A stretch of 64,000 nt of DNA, from the NCBI RefSeq assembly GCF_009707865.1, contig NZ_WMBA01000013.1:62001-126000 (forward strand), read 5' to 3'. Source of the DNA: Amycolatopsis pithecellobii. Lineage in GTDB: Bacteria; Actinomycetota; Actinomycetes; Mycobacteriales; Pseudonocardiaceae. Numbering within the stretch: the stretch's first letter is position 1; each line of letters starts with the position of its first letter. Made by a program: the position numbers and the translations under genes. The notes beneath the pieces were generated by a model. The model was given only the letters and a program-made list of their open reading frames with translations. It had not been told where the DNA came from and did no database searches. Below are positions 8,994-18,229 of this stretch, in pieces.

Positions 8994-9593
8994 TCACTCC
9001 GGCTGTTCGGCGTGGCGGGCGGCGGCCCGCAGTGTTGCCGCTTGCACGGCGCCGACGAACGGGGCGACGACGGTCCAGTAGGCGCGGAACTTGGCACGGC
9101 TGGCGCGGTCGGTGAGTGTGACGCGGATGTCGTATGTGGACAGTGATCGTGATTCACCGTAAGGCGCGGCGGAAAGGGAGAAGACGATTTTGCCGTAGCC
9201 CGGCTCGTCGAAGGCAGTGAATTCTCCTGGTTCGACGTGTCGCCATTCGATGACGGGTTGCCAGAATTTGCCGACCACGCCGGCTGTGATTTCCGCGCCG
9301 GGTCGTTCGCCCAGGATGAGCCATTCCGAGCCGGCGGCCAGGTCTTGGAACGTCAGCCTGGTCGGCATGCGTGGTGGCTTGTGATGGCGGTTGTGCCAGC
9401 GCTCGGGAAGCTCCCGTACCCAGAAGGCGGCGTTCACGACGCCACCGCCGACTTCCGTGAAATCGATCTCTCGCAGCGCGCGGTAGGCGCGTGCGACCGG
9501 CGCGGCCACCACGAGGTGCCGGGTTTGCATGACGTTGTGGTGCGGGGCGAGCTGGTCGATGAGCAACTCGCCGCGGGTTTCGGTGGTGGTCAT
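8994..9593 (-). CDS. Conserved hypothetical protein, possibly SRPBCC/START-like
   Basis: A 199-aa protein starting MTTTETRGELL at the ATG 9591-9593; the longer frame to 9872 is extended without reason and the AGGAAGG ribosome site precedes the chosen ATG. Features such as RHLVVAAPVARAYRALREIDFT near the start, WQPVIEWRHVEPGEFTAF in the middle and a final helix resemble helix-grip (polyketide cyclase-like) ligand-binding folds, but I cannot place it in a named family. It converges with the monooxygenase gene. Confidence 0.65.
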   Translation of the reverse strand: MTTTETRGELLIDQLAPHHNVMQTRHLVVAAPVARAYRALREIDFTEVGGGVVNAAFWVRELPERWHNRHHKPPRMPTRLTFQDLAAGSEWLILGERPGAEITAGVVGKFWQPVIEWRHVEPGEFTAFDEPGYGKIVFSLSAAPYGESRSLSTYDIRVTLTDRASRAKFRAYWTVVAPFVGAVQAATLRAAARHAEQPE

Positions 9594-9664
9594 GTGCAGC
9601 ACCGCCTTCCTGTCGCGTTTCCCCGTTTCTCCGACCGTCGCTCGTGGCGACCGTGAGGGAAAGA

Positions 9665-9679
9665 GCCGAAGGTCCCCGG
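9665..9679. promoter_or_regulatory. DosR-box-like site
   Basis: GCCGAAGGTCCCCGG reads on the other strand as CCGGGGACCTTCGGC, close to the GGGACTTTNGGCCC form of the DosR box. It lies in the 175-bp region between the minus-strand hypothetical gene (start 9593) and the small plus-strand gene at 9769 and could serve either. Confidence 0.5.
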
Positions 9680-9768
9680 ACTCCGGCTGACATTCGGCTC
9701 TGTCGCCACGCCCGGGTGAGGCGGGAGGCTGGAGGGGCTTGATGATCCACAATGGACAGGAGAGTGCC

Positions 9769-9933
9769 ATGAACGATCGGGAGAACGCCCGGGCGGCACG
9801 GGAGGCGCGTGAGTCGGCGGCAGAGCGCGTTTCGTCGCACACCGCAGAGCAGCTCGCTGAGCGTGCCATCAAGCAGTACCTGTTGTCCCGGGCACGCGAC
9901 GATCAACGGGTCGAGGACGACAAAGACAAGTGA
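9769..9933 (+). CDS. Small charged hypothetical protein
   Basis: A 54-aa, highly hydrophilic peptide (MNDRENARAAREARESAAER...) rich in Arg, Glu and Ala and predicted to be helical, ending in an acidic/Lys tail. The ATG at 9769 has AGGAGAG upstream; an earlier ATG at 9739 lacks a good ribosome site. No family recognised. A DosR-like box lies about 90 bp upstream, so it may belong to the hypoxia set. Confidence 0.5.
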   Translation: MNDRENARAAREARESAAERVSSHTAEQLAERAIKQYLLSRARDDQRVEDDKDK

Positions 9934-9963
9934 GCGATCTGCGGCCCTTTCGCGAACAGGGCT

Positions 9964-11019
9964 TCACATCCGGCTGGGAACGATGACGGCGCGACCGGTG
10001 AGGTCGCCCGCTTCCAGCCTGTGGTAGGCCTCGATCGCCTCATCGAGGGGGAACGTGGTGGTGGCGGCGCGGAGGTGTCCGCGGGCGGCGAGGTCGAGGA
10101 CCTCGATCAGCTCCGGGCGACTGCCCCAGTAGGTGGTCTGGACCGACAATTCGTAGGGCAGCGTGAAGAATCCGATGGGGAGGGTGCCGCCACCGAGGCC
10201 GATGATGGTGAGATCCCCGAGCGTGCGGGCGCTTTCCGCGGCGAGGGCCAGCGTGCGGTCGTTGCCGACGCAATCGAATATGGCGTCGGCGCCCTTGCCC
10301 CCGGTGAGGTCGCGGATCTTCTGGCTGGTCTCGGCCTCGGCAGGCAAAGCATGGTCGGCGCCCGATTCCTCGGCGAGGGTGAGCGCGTCTTTGCGGGTGT
10401 CGACCGCGACGATGCGGGTCGCGGTGGTGGCGCGCAGGATCTGCACGGCGAGGTGGCCGAGGCCGCCGATGCCGATGACGACGGCTGTGGTGCCGGGGGC
10501 GAGTTTGGGCCAGGAGCGACGGATGGCGTGATACGGCGTGAGGGCCGCGTCTGTCAGCGGCGCCGCCGTCGCGGGGTCCAGGCCGTCGGGCAGCGGGACC
10601 AGGTGGCGGGTGCTCGGCACGAGCATCAGTTCGGCCGCGCCACCGTCGAGGCCGAGCCCGCCACCCCCGCTGGGCACCGGCGCCTGGGCGGGGTTTTCGC
10701 AGTAGGTTTCGATGCCGAGCCGGCAGCGGGCGCAGGTGCCACAACCCCACGGACCGTAGACGGCCACGGCCTGGCCGATCTCGAGGCCGCTTGTGCCGGG
10801 GCCGAGTTCGTGGATCCAGCCCGCGTTTTCGTGGCCGAGCGTGAACGGCGGTCCCCACGGGAGCTGACCCGGGCCGAAATCGTGCATCAGATGCAGATCG
10901 GAGTGACAGGCACCGGCGCCACCGATCCGCACGACGGCTTCGCCGGGTCCGGGGTGTGGTTCCGGCACGTCGGTGAGCACCGGCTCGCTTTTCCACTGGG
11001 TCAGGCGCAGGGCTTTCAT
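9964..11019 (-). CDS. Zinc-dependent alcohol dehydrogenase
   Basis: A 351-aa medium-chain dehydrogenase that interconverts alcohols and aldehydes with NAD(P). Catalytic zinc ligands Cys38 and His63-Glu64 (GACHSD, LGHENAG) and the structural zinc cluster Cys93, Cys96, Cys99, Cys107 (GCGTCARC) are present, and the Rossmann motif is VIGIGGLGHLAV. The start MKALRLTQW at 11017-11019 follows AAGGACA; the longer frame is not needed. Under low oxygen such an enzyme could reoxidise NADH by fermentation. DosR-like boxes lie just upstream, and similar adh genes are found in the Streptomyces OsdR cluster. Confidence 0.9.
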   Translation of the reverse strand: MKALRLTQWKSEPVLTDVPEPHPGPGEAVVRIGGAGACHSDLHLMHDFGPGQLPWGPPFTLGHENAGWIHELGPGTSGLEIGQAVAVYGPWGCGTCARCRLGIETYCENPAQAPVPSGGGGLGLDGGAAELMLVPSTRHLVPLPDGLDPATAAPLTDAALTPYHAIRRSWPKLAPGTTAVVIGIGGLGHLAVQILRATTATRIVAVDTRKDALTLAEESGADHALPAEAETSQKIRDLTGGKGADAIFDCVGNDRTLALAAESARTLGDLTIIGLGGGTLPIGFFTLPYELSVQTTYWGSRPELIEVLDLAARGHLRAATTTFPLDEAIEAYHRLEAGDLTGRAVIVPSRM

Positions 11020-11076
11020 CGGTGTCCTTCCGTCGTTGGCCACCTCCATGTTCGCGGCTACCGCGACGGGTCGGTC

Positions 11077-11114
11077 AGGGGCCAAAGGCCATTGTCGTCG
11101 AGGCGGAAGTCAGT
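11077..11114. promoter_or_regulatory. Tandem DosR-box-like sites upstream of adh
   Basis: AGGGGCCAAAGGCCA (11077-11091) reads in reverse as TGGCCTTTGGCCCCT, a good match to the GGGACTTTNGGCCCT form. A weaker copy, GAGGCGGAAGTCAGT (11100-11114), is in register 22 bp away. The pair sits 58-95 bp upstream of the alcohol dehydrogenase start. Confidence 0.55.
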
Positions 11115-11129
11115 ACTCGTTCATAACGC

Positions 11130-11711
11130 TCAGAGCAGCCAGGGGTTGTGGCGCACCAGCCGGGCCCACTGCCTGCCCAGGCCCCAGGTGTCACCGGCGA
11201 AGACGAAGGCCAGCACGATCAGCACAAGTGCGTACATGAAGTGGTAGTCGACGATCGGGTTGGTCGAATGCGTCGCCTGTCCGGCGTCGTTCGCCTTGGC
11301 CAGCGGCCATTCCGCGATCCACATCAACGCCATCATGAGCGTCCCGGCGACAGCCGAAATCCGCAGGACCACGCCCAGCAGCACGGCGAGCCCGATGGCG
11401 ACGAGACCGATCATGAACAGCCAGTCCGCCCAGGGTGCGCCGGCCCAGGAGCGCAGGGTGGCGGCCATCGGCCCGGCGTGCACGGTGCTGAGGAACCCCT
11501 GGGTCGGTGAACCGCCGTTGATCCACGCGGCCTGGCTGGTGGTCGAGTAGCCGAGTCCGAACGTCTTGTCCAGAAACGCCCACAGGAACAGGAAAGCGGT
11601 AGCGATGCGCAGGATGGCGACCGCCCTGGCGCCGGAGGTGGTCATGTGGGCCCCGTGCGCGACGGGGATCTGTGCCGGCGTGGCCAGTCTCGGTTCTTGA
11701 CGGATGGACAT
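11130..11711 (-). CDS. DoxX-family membrane protein
   Basis: A 193-aa integral membrane protein starting MSIRQEPRL at 11709-11711, with AAGGAG six bases before. It shows about four hydrophobic spans (for example AVAILRIATAFLFLWAFLDK and the run at IGLVAIGLAVLLGVVLRI), the DoxX/TQO-small-subunit layout. Related proteins associate with quinone or thiol oxidation, but the exact role here is unknown. It is divergent from the Hsp20 gene with shared DosR-like boxes between them. Confidence 0.75.
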   Translation of the reverse strand: MSIRQEPRLATPAQIPVAHGAHMTTSGARAVAILRIATAFLFLWAFLDKTFGLGYSTTSQAAWINGGSPTQGFLSTVHAGPMAATLRSWAGAPWADWLFMIGLVAIGLAVLLGVVLRISAVAGTLMMALMWIAEWPLAKANDAGQATHSTNPIVDYHFMYALVLIVLAFVFAGDTWGLGRQWARLVRHNPWLL

Positions 11712-11779
11712 GGCGTCTCCTTTTCCCAGTGGTTCCTGATTCGGTCTTGAGTCTGTTGTCCTGCAACGCGAAGCGTCTG

Positions 11780-11815
11780 GGGGACAAAGTCCTCTGCCCT
11801 GGGGACGTATGCCCG
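11780..11815. promoter_or_regulatory. Tandem DosR-box-like sites between doxX and hsp20
   Basis: GGGGACAAAGTCCTC (11780-11794) is a near-perfect inverted repeat and reads in reverse as GAGGACTTTGTCCCC. A second copy, GGGGACGTATGCCCG, begins at 11801, 21 bp further. They lie between the divergent DoxX (start 11711) and Hsp20 (start 11947) genes and can serve both. Confidence 0.7.
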
Positions 11816-11946
11816 CCGTGAGCACGAAGCATGACCGTGGAAGGCCGTTGGTCACCGGATCAGGGGTCGGATTACCGCGTCGAAACTATGAGTGCCGGCG
11901 GTTTGCTGGGTGTTGTCAGCATTTTCCACACGAGAGGAGAGTGGCT

Positions 11947-12354
11947 ATGTCGTCCTTGATTCCTCGTACCAGGAGCATGTTTCCGGGTCTGACGGAGTGG
12001 CTGGATGCGGCGTGGCCCTTTGCCGAGCACAACCTGGTCCGCATCGAGGAGTCCGCGGAAGGCGGCAAGTACACGGTGCGTGCGGAGCTCCCCGGGTTCG
12101 ACCCCGAGAAGAACATCCATGTCATGGCCGAGGGTGGGCTGCTCACCATCTCGGCACAACGCGAGGGAAAGACAGAAGAGAAGGGCCGCAGTGAGTTCCA
12201 CTACGGCTCGTTCCGCCGGACCGTGTCGCTGCCTGCGGGCGCCGACACCGAGAAGATCACCGCGAACTACCGCGACGGGATCCTCGAGGTCACCGTGCCT
12301 TATCGGGAGACCAAGCCCGGCAAGCACGTCGAGATCGAAATCGGCAAGAAGTAG
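11947..12354 (+). CDS. Hsp20/alpha-crystallin small heat shock protein
   Basis: A 135-aa ATP-independent chaperone. The alpha-crystallin domain spans about residues 35-130, with RAELPGFDPEKNIHV near its start and the typical GILEVTVPY ending. The ATG at 11947 follows GAGGAGAG. The mycobacterial counterpart HspX (Acr) is the best known DosR target and protects proteins in dormant cells. Here a pair of DosR-like boxes lies in the divergent promoter, which fits the same role. Confidence 0.92.
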   Translation: MSSLIPRTRSMFPGLTEWLDAAWPFAEHNLVRIEESAEGGKYTVRAELPGFDPEKNIHVMAEGGLLTISAQREGKTEEKGRSEFHYGSFRRTVSLPAGADTEKITANYRDGILEVTVPYRETKPGKHVEIEIGKK

Positions 12355-12461
12355 CGCCGGACAGTGACCCGGTCGAGGCGGCGGCCTCGGCCGGTGGTGA
12401 CTTCAGGCTCTCGAAACGGGGGTGTGACGTCGAAAGACTGGGCGCCGGAACGAGGGAGTGC

Positions 12462-12737
12462 ATGATGGCAACGGTTTCGGTCACCCATCGGGCGGGCGAC
12501 GAGTTCCGGGTCGAGACCCGCGATCATGTCGTGCTGGTAGACCAGCCCGGCGACGACGGCGGCATCGGCCCCACGCCGGTCGAGTTACTAATCCGGCCAA
12601 AAGTAGGCAGACCCCGAGCAGCACGTAACCGTTGCCACGCACGCCGTTGCGCCGTGCACAACACGCTGCGCGTTCCACCACTCGTCGAAGTCGCCGTCGC
12701 CGCGACGAACCTCGCACCCACGGGAGGCACAGCATGA
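12462..12737 (+). pseudogene. Internally deleted OsmC-family gene
   Basis: A 91-codon frame joins two ends of an OsmC-type peroxidase. The first 43 residues (MMATVSVTHRAGDEFRVE... GPTPVELL) match the OsmC N-terminus, and the end ([17 protein letters not shown]) matches the OsmC C-terminal strand. Intact family members are about 140 residues; the middle, including the first redox cysteine and the long helix, has been replaced by about 18 unrelated residues. The product cannot be a working OsmC. The frame still ends in an ATGA overlap with the PEP synthase gene, as an intact upstream gene would. Confidence 0.75.
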
Positions 12738-14986
12738 CCGTCGTCAAGGACCTGACGGAGATCCAAGCGGCCGACGAGGTCGCCGCTGGGGGCAAGGGTG
12801 CGAACCTGGGGGAGATGACGGCCGCCGGGTTTCCGGTGCCGCCGGGTTTTGTCGTCCTTCGCGATGCCTACTGGGCAGGTATGGACTTCGCGGGGGTGCG
12901 GGAGCAACTCGCGCGGTTGCATGCCGAGACTCTGGCCGCCGCGGACGACCCGGACACGCTCGCCGGGAATTGCGCGCGAATGCGGGATTTGGTACGGACG
13001 GCGAAGCTCGCCCCGGAGGTCCGGGCGGAGGTGCTGGCCGCCTACCGCCGCCTGGGCCCGGACACCCGGGTTGCCGTGCGCTCGTCGGCTACGGGCGAGG
13101 ACAGCGCGGACGCGTCTTTCGCCGGGATGAATGCCACGTTCACCAACATTCGGGGCGACGACGCGGTGGTGGAGGCACTGCTCGGTTGCTGGGCTTCGGC
13201 GTTTTCCCCGCGGGTGGTCGCCTACCGCGCGGAGCGGGGTTTCACGGGCGAGCCGGCGATCGCGGTGGTGGTGCAGCGGATGGTCGAGGCCGACCGGGCC
13301 GGTGTGATCTTCACCGCCGATCCGCGTACCGCGGACCGGGCACGCCTGGTCGTGGAGGCGGTGTTCGGGCAGGGGGAAACGCTGGTGTCCGGCGCGGTGG
13401 AGCCGGATTCCTATGTGGTGGACAAGAAAAGCCTCCACGTGGAGTCGGCGCGGATCGGCGAGCAGAAGTACAAGATCGTGCGCGGCGAGGGCGGGGATGA
13501 GCGGATCGAGCTGCCGCCGCAGGCTGCGCGGCGCCGCGTGCTGGACACCACAACCGTGCGGGAGCTGGCGCTGCTGGCAGTGCGAGTTGAGGAGCATTAT
13601 GGGCGCCCGCAGGACATGGAATGGGCGATCGACCCGGACGGTGCGATCTTCCTGGTGCAGACCCGGCCTGTCACCACCCTGACCGAGTCCACTTCGGACA
13701 AGAAGTCGCTCCTGCAGGGCCTCGCCGCTTCTCCGGGAACAGCGAGCGGTGCCGTGCGCGTGCTGACCGCACCGCAGCAGGGCAAGCAGCTGCGGCCCGG
13801 CGAGGTACTGGTCGCGCCGATGACCAACCCTGACTGGGTGCCCACGATCCGGCGTGCCGCGGCGCTGGTCACCGACGGCGGCGGGATGACCTGCCACGCC
13901 GCGATCGTCGCGCGTGAGCTGGGCGTGCCGTGCGTCGTCGGGACCGAGCACGCCACCAGTGTCCTGCGCAACGGTCAAATCGTCACCGTTGACGGGGGCG
14001 CTGGTGAGATCACGCTCGGCGCCAAGGCCACGGCGACCCGCACCGAGCCGATCGCCACGCCGGGCCAGGTCGCGCTGGAGCCGATCGCGACGCGGCTTTA
14101 CGTCAACCTCGCGATGCCCGAGCAGGCCGAGCACGCGGCCGCCCTGCCGGTCGATGGCGTGGGGCTGCTGCGGGCGGAGTTCATGCTGACCGAGGCGCTG
14201 GGCGGGCGGCACCCGCGGGACCTGCTTGCTCATGGCGAGCAGAAGTCCTTTGTAGACGCGATGACGGAGAATCTGTTACGCATCACCGGGCCATTCGCGC
14301 CGCGGCCCGTGGTCTACCGGGCGACCGACTTGCGCAGCAACGAGTTCCGCGGCCTGACCGGCGGCGCGGACTATGAGCCGCACGAGGACAACCCGATGAT
14401 CGGCTACCGCGGCTGCTACCGGTACATCCGGCAGCCCGACCTGTTCGCGCTCGAGCTCGAGGTGCTGGCGCGGGTGCGGGAGCAGACGCCGAACCTGCAT
14501 CTGATGATCCCGTTTGTGCGCACGAAGTGGGAGCTGGAGGAGTGCCTGCGGTTGGTCGAGCAGAGCCCGCTCGGGCGGCAGCGCGGACTGCACCGGTGGG
14601 TCATGGCCGAGGTGCCGTCGGTGATGTACTGGCTGCCCGAGTATGTGGGGCTGGGTATCGACGGGGTTTCCATCGGCAGTAACGACCTCACCCAATTGAT
14701 GCTCGGCGTCGACCGGGACTCGGCCGAGTGCGCGGAGTTGTTCGATGAGGCCGATCCGGCCGTCCTTGACGCGATCGGCACGATCGTGCGCAAGGCACGG
14801 TCGCTGGGCATCCCGTCGTCGCTGTGCGGGCAGGCGCCGTCCAACCGGCCGGAGTTCGCCGATCACCTGGTGCGCCTGGGCATCACCTCGATCTCGGTCA
14901 ACCCCGACGCCGTCGGCCCCGCTCGCGCGGTCATCGCCTCCTCCGAACGTCGCCTGCTGCTCGAACACGCGCACCAGCACACGTGA
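12734..14986 (+). CDS. ppsA: Phosphoenolpyruvate synthase (PPDK-type)
   Basis: A 750-aa enzyme that makes phosphoenolpyruvate from pyruvate and ATP, allowing gluconeogenesis from C3 units. The N-terminal ATP-grasp domain holds [10 protein letters not shown] and [10 protein letters not shown], the swivelling domain the phospho-carrier His388 in [16 protein letters not shown], and the C-terminal TIM barrel [19 protein letters not shown] and the acid-base Cys698 in SLCGQAPSN. It is slightly shorter than E. coli PpsA (about 790). The ATG overlaps the end of the osmC relic by ATGA. A PPDK gene also occurs in the Streptomyces OsdR cluster. Confidence 0.92.
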   Translation: MTVVKDLTEIQAADEVAAGGKGANLGEMTAAGFPVPPGFVVLRDAYWAGMDFAGVREQLARLHAETLAAADDPDTLAGNCARMRDLVRTAKLAPEVRAEVLAAYRRLGPDTRVAVRSSATGEDSADASFAGMNATFTNIRGDDAVVEALLGCWASAFSPRVVAYRAERGFTGEPAIAVVVQRMVEADRAGVIFTADPRTADRARLVVEAVFGQGETLVSGAVEPDSYVVDKKSLHVESARIGEQKYKIVRGEGGDERIELPPQAARRRVLDTTTVRELALLAVRVEEHYGRPQDMEWAIDPDGAIFLVQTRPVTTLTESTSDKKSLLQGLAASPGTASGAVRVLTAPQQGKQLRPGEVLVAPMTNPDWVPTIRRAAALVTDGGGMTCHAAIVARELGVPCVVGTEHATSVLRNGQIVTVDGGAGEITLGAKATATRTEPIATPGQVALEPIATRLYVNLAMPEQAEHAAALPVDGVGLLRAEFMLTEALGGRHPRDLLAHGEQKSFVDAMTENLLRITGPFAPRPVVYRATDLRSNEFRGLTGGADYEPHEDNPMIGYRGCYRYIRQPDLFALELEVLARVREQTPNLHLMIPFVRTKWELEECLRLVEQSPLGRQRGLHRWVMAEVPSVMYWLPEYVGLGIDGVSIGSNDLTQLMLGVDRDSAECAELFDEADPAVLDAIGTIVRKARSLGIPSSLCGQAPSNRPEFADHLVRLGITSISVNPDAVGPARAVIASSERRLLLEHAHQHT

Positions 14987-15000
14987 CAGCGTTGGGGTGC

Positions 15001-15060
15001 GGGCCGGAAGTCCTCGAACCTCGGGACGCTCGGCTGCTGTCTTCCCGGTGGGACTTCTCC
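15001..15060. promoter_or_regulatory. DosR-box-like sites upstream of the usp relic and acetyltransferase
   Basis: GGGCCGGAAGTCCTC (15001-15015) reads in reverse as GAGGACTTCCGGCCC, a strong DosR-box match. CGGGACGCTCGGCTG follows at 15022, in register about 21 bp on, and another half-site TGGGACTTCTCC lies at 15049-15060. They are 30-90 bp upstream of the ATG at 15091. Confidence 0.6.
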
Positions 15061-15090
15061 AGCGTTCCCTGCGGTGGGAAGAGAGGCATC

Positions 15091-15447
15091 ATGACGGACT
15101 TCCCTGGCTATGACGCGGCCTTCGGCTTCCATGGTCCCGGGCTGCCCTTTCCGGCCGACGCGTTCGAGGTGCTCGAGGCGGCAGCGCACGAAGATCTGGC
15201 GCGGGCCGCGGGGGTGGCGCAGGAGGTTGTTGCCGCAGGGGCCGGGGTGCAGACCGTGCGCGAGCGGTTTCCGCCGATCCCGTTGCTGGTCGAGGAATCG
15301 AGGCGGGCGCGCATGATCGTGCTCGGCCCCTCCGGACGTGGCGGCGGTGTCCGTCAGGTCATGGCCGGAACCCGGCAACGACACCACCACTGGATCCGCG
15401 AACACGGCGAAGACCTTCCCGAAGTCCGCAACTGGACCTGGGCCTGA
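15091..15447 (+). pseudogene. Truncated universal stress protein
   Basis: An ATG-started frame of 118 codons with a GAGAGG ribosome site. The middle resembles a Usp domain: a long amphipathic helix (AAAHEDLARAAGVAQEVV), then LLVEESRRARMIVLGPSGRGG, equivalent to the Usp segment before the ATP loop. The N-terminal VVGVDGS strand is missing and the C-terminal ATP-binding GS/CPV end is replaced by an unrelated tail. Usp domains are normally about 140-150 residues. It could still be translated as a small protein, but I treat it as a decayed usp gene. It leads the operon containing the acetyltransferase. Confidence 0.6.
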
Positions 15448-15471
15448 GCCGGGAAGACCGAGAGAGGCCCC

Positions 15472-18108
15472 ATGGAACGTACTCAGCCCGGTTCGAGCGT
15501 GGTACTGGCCGACGGTGAGGTCGTCCTCGTCCGGCCATTGCGTCCATCGGACACCGCCGCCGTGCTCGCCCTGCATCAGGGCCTGGACGAACACGATCGC
15601 TACCTGCGTTTCTTTGGCGCACCGGGCCGGCTCGACCAGCTCAGCGCGCGCATCGCGGGCGAGCCGGGGCCGCGGCACGGGGCCGTCGGCGCTTTCCGCC
15701 AGAACCGTCTGGTCGGGGTGGCGCATTTCGAGGTGTCCGCGGATCCGACCGAGGCGGAGGTGGCGCTTGCGGTGGACGGTCGTGCCCAGGCGCACGGCGT
15801 CGGGACGGTGTTGCTGGAGCACCTCGTGTCGCTGGCGCGCGCCCAGGGCATCCGCCGGTTCACCGGGGAGGTGCTGGCCGGGAACAGCAAGATGGTCCGC
15901 GTCTTCGCCGACCTGGGGTTGCCATACCGGATGACGCCGGATGGGCCGGAGCGGCAGTTCGTGCTGGTGCTGGAACCGGGAGAGGATTACTGGTCGGCGC
16001 TCGCCGAGCGGGAACGGGTTGCGGATGTGGCGAGCCTGCGGGCGGTGTTGCGGCCGGCCTCGGTCGCGGTGATCGGGGCAAGCCGCCGAGCCGGCTCGGT
16101 CGGGCATGCGGTGTTGCGCAATCTGCTCGACGGCGGGTTTGCCGGGCCGTTGTTCGCGGTGAATCCGCACGCCACCGAGATTTCTGGGGTGCCTTGTGCC
16201 GCTTCGGTGCTGGAGTTACCGCAGTGTCCCGAGCTGGCGGTCGTGTGCGTGCCCGCCGGGGCGGTGCCCGAGACGGTCGAGGAGTGCGGGAAACGCGGTG
16301 TGCGCGCGGTGGTGGTGATCTCGGCCGGGCTGACCGGCAGCGAGCTTGGCCCGCGTGTCGTGGCCGCCGCCCGGACCTACGGGATGCGGCTGGTCGGGCC
16401 GAACTGCGTCGGCGTGGCGAATCCGGGCGCGGCACTGAACGCGACGTTCGTGCCCGGTACGGTTCCGGCGGGGCCGGTGGGCGTGGTGACTCAGTCCGGC
16501 GGGTTCGGCATCGCGTTGCTGGAATCGTTGCGGCGGCTGGGGATCGGCGTGTCGAGTCTGGTGTCCACCGGCGACAAGTACGACGTCAGTGGCAACGACC
16601 TGCTGCTGTGGTGGCAGCGTGATACGGCGACCGAAATCGCGGTGCTGTACCTGGAGTCGTTCGGCAACCCGCGCAAGTTCGGGCGGCTGGCCCGCTCGCT
16701 GGCGCGGACCAAGCCGGTTGTCGCGATCCGCACCGGCGGCACCGAAGTGGCCCAGCGCGCGGCCGCGTCGCACACCTCGGCCGCGGCCACGCCGGCGGTC
16801 ACCAGGGACGCGCTCTACGAGCAGGCCGGGGTCATCGCCGTCGACACCGTCAGCGAGTTGGTCGAGACGGTGGCGGCGCTGTCCTGGCAGCCGCTGCCCG
16901 CCGGCAACCGGGTTGCCGTCGTCAGCAACGCGGGTGGCGCTGGGGTCCTTGCCGCGGATGCCTGCGCCCGCCACGGATTGACCCTGCCCGACGTGCGAGA
17001 CGAAACCGAGGCCGCGCTGCGTGCGCTGCTGCCCGGCCAGGCCTCGCTGCGCAACCCCATCGACACCACTGCCGGCGTGGACGCGGAGACGTTCGGCGCC
17101 TGCCTCGACGCCGTCCTCGCCGACCCGGGCGTGGACGCCGTGCTCGCCGCGACGGTGCCGACAGCGCTCGGCGACCCGACGGTCGCCGTGCCGCGGCGGG
17201 CTCGCGGCTCGGGCAAACCGGTGCTGGCCGTCCGCCTCGGGCAGCTCGGCCACGTCGAACCGCTCCCGGACGAGCAGGGACCTGCGACGGCAAGCTATGC
17301 GGATCCGGCCGACGCCGCAGCGGCGCTCGGCAACGTGACCCGGTACGCCCGGTGGCGGGCGGCGCCGGACGATCCGGCTCCGGAGCCGGCCACTGTGGAC
17401 GCATCTCGTGCGGAGGCGCTGGTGCGCCGGTGCCTCGCACGCGGTCGCCGCTGGCTCGCGCCCCTGGAGGTCGCGGAACTGTTGCGCTGCTTCGGTGTTC
17501 CAACCGTCGAGACCCGGTACGCGGTGGACGAGGACGAGGCTGTCGCCGTCCTCGGGACCCTGCAGCCGCCGGTGGTACTGAAGGCCGATGTCGAGGGCGT
17601 GGTGCACAAGAGCGCCCAGGGCGGCGTTGTCCTCGACGTCACCGACGAGGCCACGGTGCGGGAGGTCGTCCGCGAGTGGCGTCGGAAGTTCGGCGCCGCG
17701 TGGCATGGCGCGGTCCTGCAACCGATGGCCGCGCGCGGCCGGGAGCTGCTCGTGGGCATCAGCTCCGACGCGGTGTTCGGCTCGCTGGTCGTGTTCGGGC
17801 TCGGCGGCACGGACACGGATCTGGTCGCCGACCGGGCAGCTCGGCTCGCCCCGCTGACCGGCACCGACGCCGACCGGTTGCTGGATGGGTTGCGGTCGTC
17901 GGCGATGCTGTTCGGAGATCTCGACCGGACCGCGGTGCGGGAGGTGCTCCTGCGGGTGAGCCGGCTCGCGGAGCTGTTGCCGGAGGTCGCGGAACTGGAC
18001 CTCAACCCGCTCGTGGTGACTGGGAGCGGATGCCTTGCGCTCGACGCGCGCATCCGCATCGAACCCCGCACACCCGCCGACCCGTTTCTGCGGCGACTGC
18101 GGACCTGA
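15472..18108 (+). CDS. GNAT acetyltransferase fused to ADP-forming acyl-CoA synthetase-like protein
   Basis: An 878-aa protein. Residues about 16-165 form a GNAT domain (VRPLRPSDTAAVLALHQ; AHGVGTVLLEHLV as acetyl-CoA loop). Next come a CoA-binding Rossmann domain (VAVIGASRRAGSVGHAVL), a succinyl-CoA-ligase-like domain with HTSAAA at the phospho-His loop, and an ATP-grasp domain (PPVVLKADVEGVVHKSAQGGV). The order GNAT first is that of actinobacterial PatA-type enzymes; in enterobacterial Pat the GNAT is last. Such proteins acetylate lysines, for example in acetyl-CoA synthetase, to tune carbon metabolism. Acyl-CoA ligase activity is possible but unproven. Confidence 0.88.
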   Translation: MERTQPGSSVVLADGEVVLVRPLRPSDTAAVLALHQGLDEHDRYLRFFGAPGRLDQLSARIAGEPGPRHGAVGAFRQNRLVGVAHFEVSADPTEAEVALAVDGRAQAHGVGTVLLEHLVSLARAQGIRRFTGEVLAGNSKMVRVFADLGLPYRMTPDGPERQFVLVLEPGEDYWSALAERERVADVASLRAVLRPASVAVIGASRRAGSVGHAVLRNLLDGGFAGPLFAVNPHATEISGVPCAASVLELPQCPELAVVCVPAGAVPETVEECGKRGVRAVVVISAGLTGSELGPRVVAAARTYGMRLVGPNCVGVANPGAALNATFVPGTVPAGPVGVVTQSGGFGIALLESLRRLGIGVSSLVSTGDKYDVSGNDLLLWWQRDTATEIAVLYLESFGNPRKFGRLARSLARTKPVVAIRTGGTEVAQRAAASHTSAAATPAVTRDALYEQAGVIAVDTVSELVETVAALSWQPLPAGNRVAVVSNAGGAGVLAADACARHGLTLPDVRDETEAALRALLPGQASLRNPIDTTAGVDAETFGACLDAVLADPGVDAVLAATVPTALGDPTVAVPRRARGSGKPVLAVRLGQLGHVEPLPDEQGPATASYADPADAAAALGNVTRYARWRAAPDDPAPEPATVDASRAEALVRRCLARGRRWLAPLEVAELLRCFGVPTVETRYAVDEDEAVAVLGTLQPPVVLKADVEGVVHKSAQGGVVLDVTDEATVREVVREWRRKFGAAWHGAVLQPMAARGRELLVGISSDAVFGSLVVFGLGGTDTDLVADRAARLAPLTGTDADRLLDGLRSSAMLFGDLDRTAVREVLLRVSRLAELLPEVAELDLNPLVVTGSGCLALDARIRIEPRTPADPFLRRLRT

Positions 18109-18134
18109 GGAGGTTCACCAAGTACGAATGCGCC

Positions 18135-18171
18135 GAGGACCGAAGTCCCGTGGGGCGGGGACGTCATCCTC
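18135..18171. promoter_or_regulatory. Tandem DosR-box-like sites upstream of nitroreductase 1
   Basis: GAGGACCGAAGTCCCG (18135-18150) reads in reverse as CGGGACTTCGGTCCTC, near-perfect for a DosR box. GGGGACGTCATCCTC follows at 18157-18171, 22 bp in register. They lie 60-95 bp upstream of the nitroreductase ATG. Confidence 0.7.
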
Positions 18172-18229
18172 TCTGGGGAGTGTGGCCGTGGCGGGAATCG
18201 TGCACTGGTGAACCGTGAGGAGTGTTGCG

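Noticed and set aside
12396-12410. GGTGACTTCAGGCTC as a further DosR-like box before the osmC relic
   Set aside because: The half-sites fit poorly and no partner is in register at 21-23 bp.
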